Below, piece by piece: positions 1-8,147 of a DNA stretch of 61,244 nt (position 1 is the stretch's first letter; each line of letters begins with the position of its first letter). The position numbers and the translations under genes are program-made. The notes under the pieces are model-generated. The model saw only the letters and a list, made by a program, of their open reading frames with translations, did no database searches and was not told the origin of the DNA. This stretch comes from Methylobacterium sp. 2A (GTDB lineage Bacteria > Pseudomonadota > Alphaproteobacteria > Rhizobiales > Beijerinckiaceae), in contig NZ_VUOK01000035.1 in the NCBI RefSeq assembly GCF_009806555.1, positions 1 through 61,244 on the forward strand, read 5' to 3'.

Positions 1-53
1 TCAGAGTCGATCGCCGATGACAGAGCAACTGCCAATCTACTCATATGCAATCG

Positions 54-76
54 CCCTCCCCCACAGGGGGGGAGGG
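54..76. repeat. GC-rich hairpin repeat fragment
   Basis: A CCCTCCC arm and a GGGAGGG arm face each other across a short ACA centre, giving a strong potential hairpin. It resembles one terminal arm of the palindromic repeat seen in fuller form at 3563-3925 and 50386-50555, but the interior block of those copies is absent. It is probably a solo arm or a decayed copy. Confidence 0.5.
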
Positions 77-123
77 AGAGTCCGTGACATGTTTTGAAAT
101 GCGATTCCCCGCGCCCTCACGCC

Positions 124-139
124 TGTTTCACGTGAAACA
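124..139. other. parS: parS centromere site
   Basis: The sequence TGTTTCACGTGAAACA is a perfect 16-bp palindrome identical to the canonical chromosomal parS site bound by ParB in Bacillus and Caulobacter. It lies in the short gap downstream of yidD and outside any credible coding frame. In known genomes such sites cluster near oriC, where ParB nucleates and spreads to direct chromosome segregation. parA, parB and oriC are not in this window, so the origin-proximal position is an inference. A 16-bp exact match to a known centromere is very unlikely by chance. Confidence 0.88.
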
Positions 140-157
140 AAACAAGAACGACACCCC

Positions 158-496
158 TCAACCCCCGTCTCCCGAAGCCCCCTCGCCCACGGCTTCACAC
201 GCGAAGGGCGAAGGCGGCGCCTCGACGCCGCGCCAGCGGGCATAGGCCCAGGGGCGGTACCATGCCGCGCCCTCCGGCAGCCGCTCCGGCACGAGGTCGA
301 TCCCATGGGTGCCGAACGGCCCGCAGCGGCAGATCCGGGCAAAACCCATCCAGCCCCCCGGCCATAGCCCGTGCCGGGTGATGGCGGCGTCGGTATATTC
401 GGAGCAGCTCGGCCAGTGGCGGCATTGGCGGCCGATCAGCCCCGACAGGGTGAGCTGATAGGCGCGGATCCCCCAATGCGCCGCGCGCCGGACCAT
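158..496 (-). CDS. yidD: Membrane protein insertion efficiency factor YidD
   Basis: A 112-residue protein of the YidD/UPF0161 family, a small amphipathic membrane-associated factor that assists YidC in inserting inner-membrane proteins. The family core is visible: Cys25 and the CRHWPSCSEYTDAAI block (about 25-39), then RCGPFGTHGIDLVP at about 57-70. The C-terminal tail after residue 90 is low-complexity and longer than in the roughly 70-85 residue family members. The ATG at 496 lies only a few bases after the stop of the upstream scaffold gene (501), so the two are probably one transcript. This differs from the classical rpmH-rnpA-yidD-yidC arrangement, but the family identity is clear. Confidence 0.93.
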   Translation of the reverse strand: MVRRAAHWGIRAYQLTLSGLIGRQCRHWPSCSEYTDAAITRHGLWPGGWMGFARICRCGPFGTHGIDLVPERLPEGAAWYRPWAYARWRGVEAPPSPFACEAVGEGASGDGG

Positions 497-500
497 GCCG

Positions 501-944
501 TCAGGCGGCCTGCCGCTTGGCGGCGATCTGGTCGAGGGCGTCCACCACCGCGTCGAAGGTCAGGAGGGTCGAGGCGTGGCGCGCCTTGAACTCCCGCACC
601 GGCTCCAGCACGGCAAGATCCGCCCAGGCGCCGTCGGGGGCCGGGCCGTTCTCCTTGAGCATCGCCCGCATGGCCGCGCGCACGCCGCGCAGCTCCTCGG
701 CGCTGGCGCCGACCACGTGCCGGCCCATCAGCGACGAGGAGGCCTGGCCGAGCGCGCAGGCCCGGACTTCCTGGGCGAAGTCGGTCACCCGGCCATCCGC
801 GCCGAGGACGAGATCCACCGTCACGGTCGAGCCGCACAGGCGGGAATGGGCGGTGGCGCTGGCATCCGGGTTCTCCAGCCGGCCGAGCCGGGGGATATCG
901 GCGGCGAGTTCGAGGATGCGGCGGTTGTAGATATCGTCGAGCAT
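501..944 (-). CDS. IscU/NifU-like iron-sulfur scaffold protein
   Basis: A 147-residue cytosolic protein of the IscU/SufU fold, expected to bind iron-sulfur intermediates during cluster assembly. The start chosen is the ATG at 944 (MLDDIYNRR), which matches the usual N-terminus; an upstream in-frame start only adds a low-complexity leader. Two of the canonical ligand cysteines are present, Cys37 in LCGST and Cys63 in ACALGQ. The third position, normally Cys, falls in ARHASTLLTF (about 121-130), where no Cys is seen. It may therefore be a specialised or partial scaffold rather than a classical IscU. It is followed at once by yidD. No isc or suf genes are nearby. Confidence 0.85.
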   Translation of the reverse strand: MLDDIYNRRILELAADIPRLGRLENPDASATAHSRLCGSTVTVDLVLGADGRVTDFAQEVRACALGQASSSLMGRHVVGASAEELRGVRAAMRAMLKENGPAPDGAWADLAVLEPVREFKARHASTLLTFDAVVDALDQIAAKRQAA

Positions 945-1243
945 CGGGTCCTCGGCCGTGGGTACAGGTCCCGTCGGGACGCTGCCGCGCGGTTCGCGCA
1001 TTGCGCGTTGCCCCGCGAACGATGATATAGGCGCCTGACGGTCGCTTCGCGAGGAGGCGGACCGTCGACCAGGGTCGCGCCCACGGCCAAGGTGGTATCC
1101 ACGGCTCTGGCCATTCCCGGGGCGCCGGCCTGAACCTTTTCAGGCCCGGGATCTTCCCTCACACGCCCGACGCGATTCCGCCGATGTACGCCAAGCCCGA
1201 CAGCACCCCGATGAAGTCCCGCATTGCCCGGGCCGGAGATGCC

Positions 1244-2023
1244 ATGGATGCCGCGCTCAAGTCCCTGTCCTATCCGAGCGACGGCCAGGGGTTTCACCGG
1301 AACGGGCAGGGTTTTCCCCCGAACGGGATTGACGGGCAAGGTCTAGACGGCATGCGCAATGACAATCGGCTGGTGGATGAGGCCCGTCCCGTCGAGGTCG
1401 CGCCGGAACCGGCCTCCGCCACCCGCGTCCCCGAGGGGATCGAGACCGGCCGCCCGAGCCGCGCCGAGGCCGAGGCCGCCGTGCGCACGCTCCTGCGCTG
1501 GGCCGGCGACGACCCGGCCCGCGAGGGTCTGCGCGACACGCCGGCCCGGGTGACCAAGGCCTACGAGCAGCTGTTCGGCGGCTACAGCGTCGATGCCGAG
1601 CAGCTGCTGGAGCGCGTCTTCGAGGAGGTCGAGGGCTATTCGGACATCGTGCTGGTGCGCGACATCCCGTTCCACTCGCATTGCGAGCACCACATGGTGC
1701 CGTTCATGGGGCTCGCCCACATCGCCTATTATCCGACCCGGGGCGTGGTCGGCCTGTCGAAGCTCGCGCGTGTGGTCGACACCTTCGCCCGCCGGCTGCA
1801 GACGCAGGAGACCATGACGGCTCAGATCGCCGACGTGATCGAGAGCATCCTCAAGCCCCGCGGCGTCGCCGTGATGGTGGAGGCCGAGCATCTCTGCATG
1901 GCGATGCGCGGCGTCCAGAAGGCCGGGGTCTCGACCATCACCAGCCAGTTCCGCGGCGTGTTCAAGGACGATGCCAGCGAACAGGTGCGCTTCCTGACCC
2001 TGGTGCGCGGCGGCGCCAAGTAG
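1244..2023 (+). CDS. folE: GTP cyclohydrolase I FolE
   Basis: Converts GTP to 7,8-dihydroneopterin triphosphate, the first step of folate and pterin synthesis; in methylotrophs this also feeds tetrahydromethanopterin. The catalytic domain spans about residues 75-258. The zinc site is visible as SHCEHH (Cys147, His149/150) with Cys218 in EHLCMAMRG, and [18 protein letters not shown] forms the substrate pocket. I chose the ATG at 1244 (MDAALKSL), with GGAG just upstream; ATGs at 1184, 1211 and 1352 are also in frame. Residues 14-34 hold three GQG(F/L) units, an imperfect repeat outside the catalytic domain. hisI follows 40 bases downstream. Confidence 0.95.
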   Translation: MDAALKSLSYPSDGQGFHRNGQGFPPNGIDGQGLDGMRNDNRLVDEARPVEVAPEPASATRVPEGIETGRPSRAEAEAAVRTLLRWAGDDPAREGLRDTPARVTKAYEQLFGGYSVDAEQLLERVFEEVEGYSDIVLVRDIPFHSHCEHHMVPFMGLAHIAYYPTRGVVGLSKLARVVDTFARRLQTQETMTAQIADVIESILKPRGVAVMVEAEHLCMAMRGVQKAGVSTITSQFRGVFKDDASEQVRFLTLVRGGAK

Positions 2024-2063
2024 TCTACAGCACGCGCCGAGTCAGGGACCGCCTCTCTACGCC

Positions 2064-2486
2064 ATGACCGCGAGCGACAGCGCCTTCGAGCCCCCCGGCC
2101 CCCGCGCCGCGGTTGAGGAAGGCTTGGCCTTCACGCCCCGCTTCGACCGGGACGGGCTGATCACCTGCATCGCGGTCGATGCCCGGGACGGCCGCGTGCT
2201 GATGCTCGCCCACATGAACGCCGAATCGCTGGCCCGGACGATCGAGACCGGCGAGGCGTGGTACTGGTCGCGCTCGCGGGCTGAGCTCTGGCACAAGGGC
2301 GCCACGAGCGGGCAGATCCAGCGCGTCGTCGAGATGCGGGTCGATTGCGACCAGGACGCCCTGCTGATCCGCGTCGAGGTCGGCGGCGACGGCGGCTGCT
2401 GCCATACCGGCCGGCGCGACTGCTTCTACCGCGCCGTCGTCCGGCAGCAGGATGGCCGCGCCGCCCTGGAGTTCGCCGGACGATGA
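2064..2486 (+). CDS. hisI: Phosphoribosyl-AMP cyclohydrolase HisI
   Basis: Opens the adenine ring of phosphoribosyl-AMP, the third step of histidine synthesis. The 140-residue protein is the stand-alone HisI form without a fused HisE. The metal-binding motifs are present: DCDQD (94-98) for Mg, with Cys95, Cys113 and Cys120 ([11 protein letters not shown]) for Zn. The first 20 residues are a loose, poorly conserved extension. The gene lies 40 bases after folE, and its stop overlaps the ATG of the patatin gene (ATGA at 2483-2486), so the three genes are probably cotranscribed. Confidence 0.96.
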   Translation: MTASDSAFEPPGPRAAVEEGLAFTPRFDRDGLITCIAVDARDGRVLMLAHMNAESLARTIETGEAWYWSRSRAELWHKGATSGQIQRVVEMRVDCDQDALLIRVEVGGDGGCCHTGRRDCFYRAVVRQQDGRAALEFAGR

Positions 2487-3469
2487 GCGCGACCCTTGCC
2501 GCGACCGGGTGGCAAGATTGTCCCGCCGTCTCGTATTTCCAGCCCGGCGCCGTCGAGCCGATCCGGCCGCTGCCGAAGGCGGGGCCGCGGGTCGGGCTGG
2601 CGCTCGGGGGCGGCTCGGCCCGGGGCTGGGCCCATATCGGCGTGCTGCGCGCCCTGGAGGAGGCCGGCATCCATCCGACCGTGGTGGCGGGCTGCTCGAT
2701 CGGGGCGGTGGTCGGCGCCTGCTACGCGGCCGGGCGCCTCGACCGGCTGGAGGCTTTTGCGCGGGCTCTGACTCGGCGCCGGGTGGTCGGGCTGATCGAT
2801 CCGCGGCTGCCGGGTTCCGGCCTGATCGCCGGCAACCGCCTGCGCCAGCGGCTCCACGCCGATCTCGGCGAGCGCCGGATCGAGCGCCTGCCGATCCGGT
2901 TCGGCTGCGTCGCCACCGAGTACGGGACCGGCCGGGAGGTGTGCCTGACCGAGGGGCCGGCGGTGGACGCGGTGCGCGCCTCCTACGCGATCCCCGGCCT
3001 GTTCCCGCCGGTGAGCCATGAGGGCCGGCTGCTGATGGACGGCACGCTGGTCAACCCGGTGCCGGTGGCGCTCGCCCGGGCGCTCGGCGCCGACCTCGTG
3101 ATCTGCGTGAACCTCAACGGCGACACCGGCGGCCCGGTGGTGCGCGAGGTCCCGGCCTACATCCCCCGCCGCGGCTTCCTGAGCGCGCTACGCGATCGCC
3201 TGCGAGGCTTCCCCCGCCCAGAGCCCGAGACCCCCGTGCCGGGCCTCGCCCGGGTGGTGCTCGACGCCTTCAACATCACCCAGGACCGGATCTCGCGCTC
3301 CCGGCTGGAGCGCGACCCGCCGGACGTGGCGATCGGGCCGGACGTGGCGAAGTTCGGACTGTTCGATTTTCACCGGGCGGATGAGGGGATCGCGCTCGGG
3401 TACCGGGCCGCGCGGGCGGCGCTGCCGCGGATCCGGGCTGTGGTGGCGGGGGCTGAGGCGCGGGCTTGA
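2483..3469 (+). CDS. Patatin-like phospholipase (RssA type)
   Basis: A 328-residue serine lipase of the patatin family, predicted to hydrolyse membrane phospholipid acyl chains with a Ser-Asp dyad. The oxyanion loop GGGSARG is at 42-48, the nucleophile elbow GCSIG at 70-74 (Ser72), and the catalytic Asp at 186 in [10 protein letters not shown]. The ATG at 2483 overlaps the hisI stop as ATGA and begins the MSATLAATG frame. Length and motif spacing fit the bacterial RssA/YchK group. No signal peptide is visible, so it is probably cytosolic or peripheral to the membrane. The substrate is unknown. Confidence 0.9.
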   Translation: MSATLAATGWQDCPAVSYFQPGAVEPIRPLPKAGPRVGLALGGGSARGWAHIGVLRALEEAGIHPTVVAGCSIGAVVGACYAAGRLDRLEAFARALTRRRVVGLIDPRLPGSGLIAGNRLRQRLHADLGERRIERLPIRFGCVATEYGTGREVCLTEGPAVDAVRASYAIPGLFPPVSHEGRLLMDGTLVNPVPVALARALGADLVICVNLNGDTGGPVVREVPAYIPRRGFLSALRDRLRGFPRPEPETPVPGLARVVLDAFNITQDRISRSRLERDPPDVAIGPDVAKFGLFDFHRADEGIALGYRAARAALPRIRAVVAGAEARA

Positions 3470-3562
3470 GGGCGTGCGGGGACGATTCCACCCGTCCCCT
3501 CCTTCGAAGCCTGCGCGGCCCTTCCGCAGGTACATCCTGATCCGAACCCGACACATGCCCTC

Positions 3563-3925
3563 CCTCCCCCCTCTGCGGGGGAGGGTGGCCCGCGAAGGGG
3601 GTCGGGTCGGGACGAAGTCCCGCGAGGGGGGGAGCGACGGTGCAGAATGAAACGCCGGCCTTCATGAAGGCTGCGCCCAGTCCGGAACCCGGGTCCCCTT
3701 GTAACAGCGCGCGGTGGTAGTGAAGGGCTGTTCCGGAAGGAACGCCCCACCCGGGGTGGGGGCCCGTCGGTTGGATCGTTTCCCCTCAGGCTGTCAGGGC
3801 TGCGGGAGAGCAGGATCGCCGACGGCTTCTTCCTCAGACCCGGATAGGTTGCCGGAACTTTGGGTTCGCTCTCCCGACCCGGCCTGACGCAGGGGCCACC
3901 CTCCCCCGCAGAGGGGAGAGGGGGA
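3563..3925. repeat. Composite palindromic repeat element in a gene-free stretch
   Basis: The 3470-4061 gap has no credible gene and is mostly this element. The left arm (3563-3585) and the right arm (from about 3899) are near-inverted copies of a C-rich/G-rich hairpin. Between them are GAGCGACGGTGCAGAA (near 3633), the palindrome GCCTTCATGAAGGC (3658-3671) and CTCCCGACCCGGCCTGACG (near 3871). The same blocks in the same order occur inside the ligase gene at 50386-50555. This copy carries about 160 extra bases between the central palindrome and the right arm, including a CCCCACCC/GGGGTGGGG hairpin, as if a second element had inserted. It could also act as a transcription barrier between the patatin gene and the next gene. 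Confidence 0.75.
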
Positions 3926-4061
3926 TGCACGGATCCGTTCTTCGACGCGTCCATCACACACCGTTCGCCGCCCCCTTCCGCCCACCTGAGACGCGTGCGC
4001 GCAGGTGGAACGAACCTCGGCCGTGAAACTTTGGCCTCGGCGGGCGGCCGGGGGTTGAACG

Positions 4062-5456
4062 ATGCGCGAGCTGGCGTGCGATGTGGCGGTGATCGGCGCC
4101 GGGACGGCGGGGATCGCCGCCTATCGCGCCGCCACCGAGGCCGGCGCCCACGCCGTCCTGATCGAGCGCGGCCCCGGCGGCACCACCTGTGCCCGCGTCG
4201 GCTGCATGCCCTCCAAGCTGCTGATCGCGGCCGCGACCGCCGCCCATGCGGCGCGCAACACCGATCTGTTCGGGATTCGCGTCTCGGATGTCACGGTGGA
4301 CGGACCCGCCGTGATGGCCCGCCTCCGGTCCGAGCGCGACCGCTTCGTCGGCAGCGTCTTCGAGGGGCTGGACGGTTTCCCCGCGGAGGACCGCATCGAT
4401 GGCAGTGCCCGGTTCATCGACGGCCGGACCCTGGCGGTCGGGGAGGATACGCGGATCCGGTTCCGGGCCGCGATCATCGCCACGGGGTCGAGCCCGACCG
4501 TGCCGAAACCCCTGCACGGTCTCGGCGAGCGCCTCCTCACCACCGATACCCTGTTCGAGATCCCCGATCTGCCGGACTCCCTCGTCGTCCTCGGGGCCGG
4601 TGCGGTCGGGATCGAGATCGCCCAGGCGATGGCGCGGCTCGGCGTCGCCGTCACGGTGCTCGATGCCGGCGACACGGTCGCGGGTCTGAGCGAGCCGGAT
4701 CTCACCCGACAGGCCGCCGCGATCTTCGGCGGCGAGCTGGACCTGCATCTCGGCGCCACGCTGGAGCGGGCCGAACCGGAGGGCGACAGGGTGCGCCTCG
4801 ACTGGACCGATCGCCATGGGCGCGGGCAGGTGACGCGGGCCGCGCGGATCCTGGCTGCCGCCGGTCGCGCGCCGAACCTCGGCGATCTCGATCTCGCCGC
4901 AGCCGGCCTGCATCGCGGCGAGGACGGTGTCCCGGCGTTCGACCACCACACCCTGGTCTGCGCGGGGGCGCCGATCCTGATCGCGGGCGATGCCGATGCC
5001 TGGCGGCCGGTGCTCCACGAGGCGAGCCGTCAGGGCAAGATTGCGGGCGCCAACGCAGCCGCCCTGGCGCTTGGGCGGCCGATCCAGGCGGTGGCGCCCT
5101 GGACGCGCCTGGCCATGGTGTTCACCCATCCGCAGGCTGCCGCGATCGGCGCGCCCTACGCGCCGGACGCTGACAACCGCGTGATCGGGGCGATGGATTT
5201 TTCCGATCAGGGCCGCGCCCGCGTCGAAGGCCGCAACCAGGGCGGCATCCGGATCTGGGCCGATCGGGACGGGCGGCTGCTCGGCGGCGAGATGTTCGGC
5301 CCCGCCGTTGAGCACCTCGCCCATCTCCTCACCGACGCGGTCGCGGACGGGCTCACCGCCCAGGATGTGATCGAACGGCCGATCTATCATCCGACCGTGG
5401 AAGAGGCGCTGACGACTGCGCTCACGAACCTGCCAAAGAAGAAAAACGGGTGCTGA
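4062..5456 (+). CDS. Dihydrolipoyl dehydrogenase-like flavoprotein disulfide reductase
   Basis: A 464-residue class I pyridine nucleotide-disulfide oxidoreductase. It has an N-terminal FAD site (GAGTAG, 12-17), the redox pair Cys43-x4-Cys48 in TTCARVGCMPSK, a second Rossmann NAD(P)H site (VVLGAGAVGIEIAQ, about 185-198), the FAD-binding IAGDADAW segment and a C-terminal dimerisation domain. The His-Glu base pair is present as His443-Pro-Thr-Val-Glu-Glu. The family includes E3 lipoamide dehydrogenase, mercuric reductase and glutathione reductase. The gene is not next to 2-oxoacid dehydrogenase subunits, so it may be a stand-alone paralogue of unknown substrate. It is preceded by the repeat-rich gap and followed 75 bases later by the phytochrome gene. 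Confidence 0.88.
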   Translation: MRELACDVAVIGAGTAGIAAYRAATEAGAHAVLIERGPGGTTCARVGCMPSKLLIAAATAAHAARNTDLFGIRVSDVTVDGPAVMARLRSERDRFVGSVFEGLDGFPAEDRIDGSARFIDGRTLAVGEDTRIRFRAAIIATGSSPTVPKPLHGLGERLLTTDTLFEIPDLPDSLVVLGAGAVGIEIAQAMARLGVAVTVLDAGDTVAGLSEPDLTRQAAAIFGGELDLHLGATLERAEPEGDRVRLDWTDRHGRGQVTRAARILAAAGRAPNLGDLDLAAAGLHRGEDGVPAFDHHTLVCAGAPILIAGDADAWRPVLHEASRQGKIAGANAAALALGRPIQAVAPWTRLAMVFTHPQAAAIGAPYAPDADNRVIGAMDFSDQGRARVEGRNQGGIRIWADRDGRLLGGEMFGPAVEHLAHLLTDAVADGLTAQDVIERPIYHPTVEEALTTALTNLPKKKNGC

Positions 5457-5531
5457 TCGTGTCGCGATCGCGAGCATTGCGCTCCGCCCATCTCATCGCC
5501 ATACCCGTTTGATGATCTGCTTGGGTTCCTG

Positions 5532-8147
5532 ATGCCGCCGAGTCCGGCCGACGACAGCACGATTGACCTCGATGCGCTCGCGCCCGATGCGATCGACCGC
5601 CTGGACCAGGGGGTGATCGGTCTGGACGCGGCCGGCGCGGTCGTGGCCTTCAGCGAAGGCGCGAGCGTGCTCTCGGGTTTCGCGCGCGAGGCTGTCCTGG
5701 GCCGTGACTATTTTCGCGATGTGATGCCCGGGGCCAACGTCCCGAATTTTCGGGGCCGCTTTCTCGCCGGTGCGCGCCGCGGTGCCCTGGACGAGCGGTT
5801 CGACTACGTGTTCGGCCGGGTGCCGCAGCCGCTGCGCGCCCGCATCCATATGCGCCACGGCACGATGGCGGGCGGGCCGCCGGTGACGTGGCTGACGATC
5901 GACCCGCTCGAGAGCCTGGGCGCCGGCCTGTCGCGGGAGGCCGTCCTGGCGGCGATCGGGCGGCGGGTCCGGGCCGAGCCGGTGGATGCCAGCCTGTGCG
6001 AGCGCGAGCCGATCCACATCCCGGGCTCGATCCAGCCCAACGCCGTGATGCTGGCCGCCGATGCCGGCACCCTGTCGGTCCTCGCCTATTCCGCCAATGT
6101 CGACGAGATCGTCGATCCGACCGCGCCGCCGCTCGCGGGGCGGCCGCTGGCCGAGATCCTGCCCGCGGGCTTCGTCGAGACCGTCCGGCGTCGGCTGGCG
6201 GAGGAGACCCTGGAGGACGGCCGCTCGGTGCGTGCCCGGCTCACCCTTCCGGGCCGTGACGCGACCTATTACGCGGTCGCCCACGCCCATGCCGGGCGGC
6301 TGATCGTCGAGCTGGAGCTGGAGCCGGATTCGGCCGAGGATTTCGCCACCGCCAGCCAGGTCGATACGGAACTCGCCGTCGGGCGCCTGCGGGAGGCCGA
6401 GACCCTCGCGGAGGCCGCCCGGATCGCGGCCCTGGAGATCCGGGCGCTCACCGGGTTCGAGGCCGTGCTGGTCTATCGGTTCGACGGGGACTGGAACGGC
6501 GAGGCGGTGGCCGAGGACAAGGTGCGCGACTGGTCGCGCAGCCTGCTCGGTCTGCGCTTCCCCGCCTCCGACATCCCCGCCCAGGCGCGCGCGCTCTACA
6601 CCAAGGCCAGGAGCCGCTTCGTGATCGACCGCGACAGCGTGCCGGTGGGGCTGGTCTCGGCGGCGGGCGCCGGCAACGGCCCGATCGACCTGACCTTCGC
6701 GCAGCACCGGACGCTGTCGCCGATCCACCTGGAGTATCAGCGCAACCTCGGCGTGAACGGCTCCATGTCGATCTCCATCATGGTCGAGGGCCGCCTCTGG
6801 GGTCTGATGATCGGGCATCACCGCCGCCCGCACTACGTCACGCCCGAGACCCGCGCGGCCGCCACCGTGCTCACCGACGCCTTCGCCATGCGGGTGCAGG
6901 AGATCGAGTCCCGCCGGCTCTGGGCCGAGCGGCAGGCGCATCTCGACGTCGAGGGCCGCCTCGTGCGGCGGTTGACCCGCTCCGACGATTTCGTGGCCGC
7001 CCTGACCGAGGGCGGGATCACCCTGCTCGACCTGTTCAGCGCCACCGGCGCCGGGATCGTCTCGGGGGAGCGGGTCACGCTGATCGGCCGCACGCCGCCT
7101 GCGGAGCTCGTGACCGCGATCGCGGGCTGGCTGCGGGTGCAGGTGCCGGTGGGTGAGTACAGTTACAGCAGCAGCCGCTTCACCACCGAATACCCGGACG
7201 CGGCCCCGCATCGGGAGATCGCCAGCGGCCTGCTCGCCACCTTCGTGGACCAGTCGCGCGAAAACCTGCTCCTCTGGTTTCGCCCCGAGGTGCCCAGCAC
7301 GGTCACCTGGGGCGGCGATCCGCGCAAGCCCGTGCTCGCCGGCAGCGGCCCGGTGGCGGTGCTGCCGCGGCGCTCCTTCGAGCGCTGGGTCGAGGAGCGC
7401 ACGGGCTTTGCCGCCCCCTGGGCCGAGTGGCAGATCCAGCTCGCCGGATCCCTCGCGGAGGCGGTGGAGGGCGTGGTCCTGCGCCAGCGCCGCAAGATCG
7501 ACGAGCTCACCAGCCTGCTCGCCGAGAAGGAGCGGCTGCTGGAGCAGAAGGACCTGCTCACCCGGGAGATCGACCACCGGGTCAAGAATTCCCTGCAGAT
7601 CGTCTCGGCCTTCCTGCAGATGCAGCGCCGCCAGATCGCCGATGGCGAGGCCCGGCAGGCCTTCGCCGACACCTCGGCCCGGGTGATGAGCGTCGCCCGG
7701 GTGCATGACAGCCTGTATCAGGCCGAGCGCGTGGACGAGGTCGATCTGGGCCAGACGATCGAGAACCTGTGCAGCGACCTCGCGGAACTCGCCGGCGAGG
7801 GCCACGCGGTCGATCTCACCGCCGAGCCCGGCCTGATGGTGCCCTACCGCAAGGCGGTGGCGCTCTCGCTGATCGCCACGGAGCTCGTGACCAACGCCTT
7901 CAAGTATGCCGCGAAGCCGGCCGGCGGCGGCCGCGTCGCGGTCAGCGTCTCGGCCTCCGGTCCCGGCGAGGTGCAGCTCCGGGTCTGCGACGACGGCGGC
8001 GGCCTGCCCGATGACTGGGCCGACGCCAAGGCGCGCGGCAAGGGCTCGGGGCTCGGTATGAAGCTGATCCGGGCGATGCTCGACCAGATCAACGCCCGGC
8101 TCGACGTCGCCAACACGCCCGGCGCCTGCTTCACGATCACCGCGTGA
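5532..8147 (+). CDS. PYP-like/bacteriophytochrome hybrid histidine kinase
   Basis: An 871-residue red/far-red photoreceptor kinase. Residues 1-125 form a PAS domain of photoactive yellow protein type (LDQGVIGLDAAG, GRDYFRDVMPG, then ARIHMRHG). The PYP chromophore Cys is Gly67, and pocket residues equivalent to Tyr42, Glu46 and Arg52 are Phe40, Ala44 and Phe50. A complete bacteriophytochrome follows: biliverdin Cys156 before REPIHIPGSIQP, PAS (about 150-265), GAF (285-460) with PASDIP (Asp347), SPIHLEY (His399) and His429/430, and PHY with the PRRSF tongue (612-616). The kinase is of HWE/HisKA_2 type, with phospho-acceptor His682 in IDHRVKNSLQ, N box ELVTNAFKYA and the GKGSGLGMKLI G box. No receiver domain is fused. 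The stop overlaps the heme oxygenase start (GTGA). Domain order resembles the Ppr proteins of purple bacteria. Confidence 0.93.
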   Translation: MPPSPADDSTIDLDALAPDAIDRLDQGVIGLDAAGAVVAFSEGASVLSGFAREAVLGRDYFRDVMPGANVPNFRGRFLAGARRGALDERFDYVFGRVPQPLRARIHMRHGTMAGGPPVTWLTIDPLESLGAGLSREAVLAAIGRRVRAEPVDASLCEREPIHIPGSIQPNAVMLAADAGTLSVLAYSANVDEIVDPTAPPLAGRPLAEILPAGFVETVRRRLAEETLEDGRSVRARLTLPGRDATYYAVAHAHAGRLIVELELEPDSAEDFATASQVDTELAVGRLREAETLAEAARIAALEIRALTGFEAVLVYRFDGDWNGEAVAEDKVRDWSRSLLGLRFPASDIPAQARALYTKARSRFVIDRDSVPVGLVSAAGAGNGPIDLTFAQHRTLSPIHLEYQRNLGVNGSMSISIMVEGRLWGLMIGHHRRPHYVTPETRAAATVLTDAFAMRVQEIESRRLWAERQAHLDVEGRLVRRLTRSDDFVAALTEGGITLLDLFSATGAGIVSGERVTLIGRTPPAELVTAIAGWLRVQVPVGEYSYSSSRFTTEYPDAAPHREIASGLLATFVDQSRENLLLWFRPEVPSTVTWGGDPRKPVLAGSGPVAVLPRRSFERWVEERTGFAAPWAEWQIQLAGSLAEAVEGVVLRQRRKIDELTSLLAEKERLLEQKDLLTREIDHRVKNSLQIVSAFLQMQRRQIADGEARQAFADTSARVMSVARVHDSLYQAERVDEVDLGQTIENLCSDLAELAGEGHAVDLTAEPGLMVPYRKAVALSLIATELVTNAFKYAAKPAGGGRVAVSVSASGPGEVQLRVCDDGGGLPDDWADAKARGKGSGLGMKLIRAMLDQINARLDVANTPGACFTITA

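Noticed and set aside
5532..5906. Functional photoactive yellow protein domain
   Set aside because: The chromophore Cys is Gly67 and the pocket residues are changed, so p-coumaric acid photochemistry is not expected.
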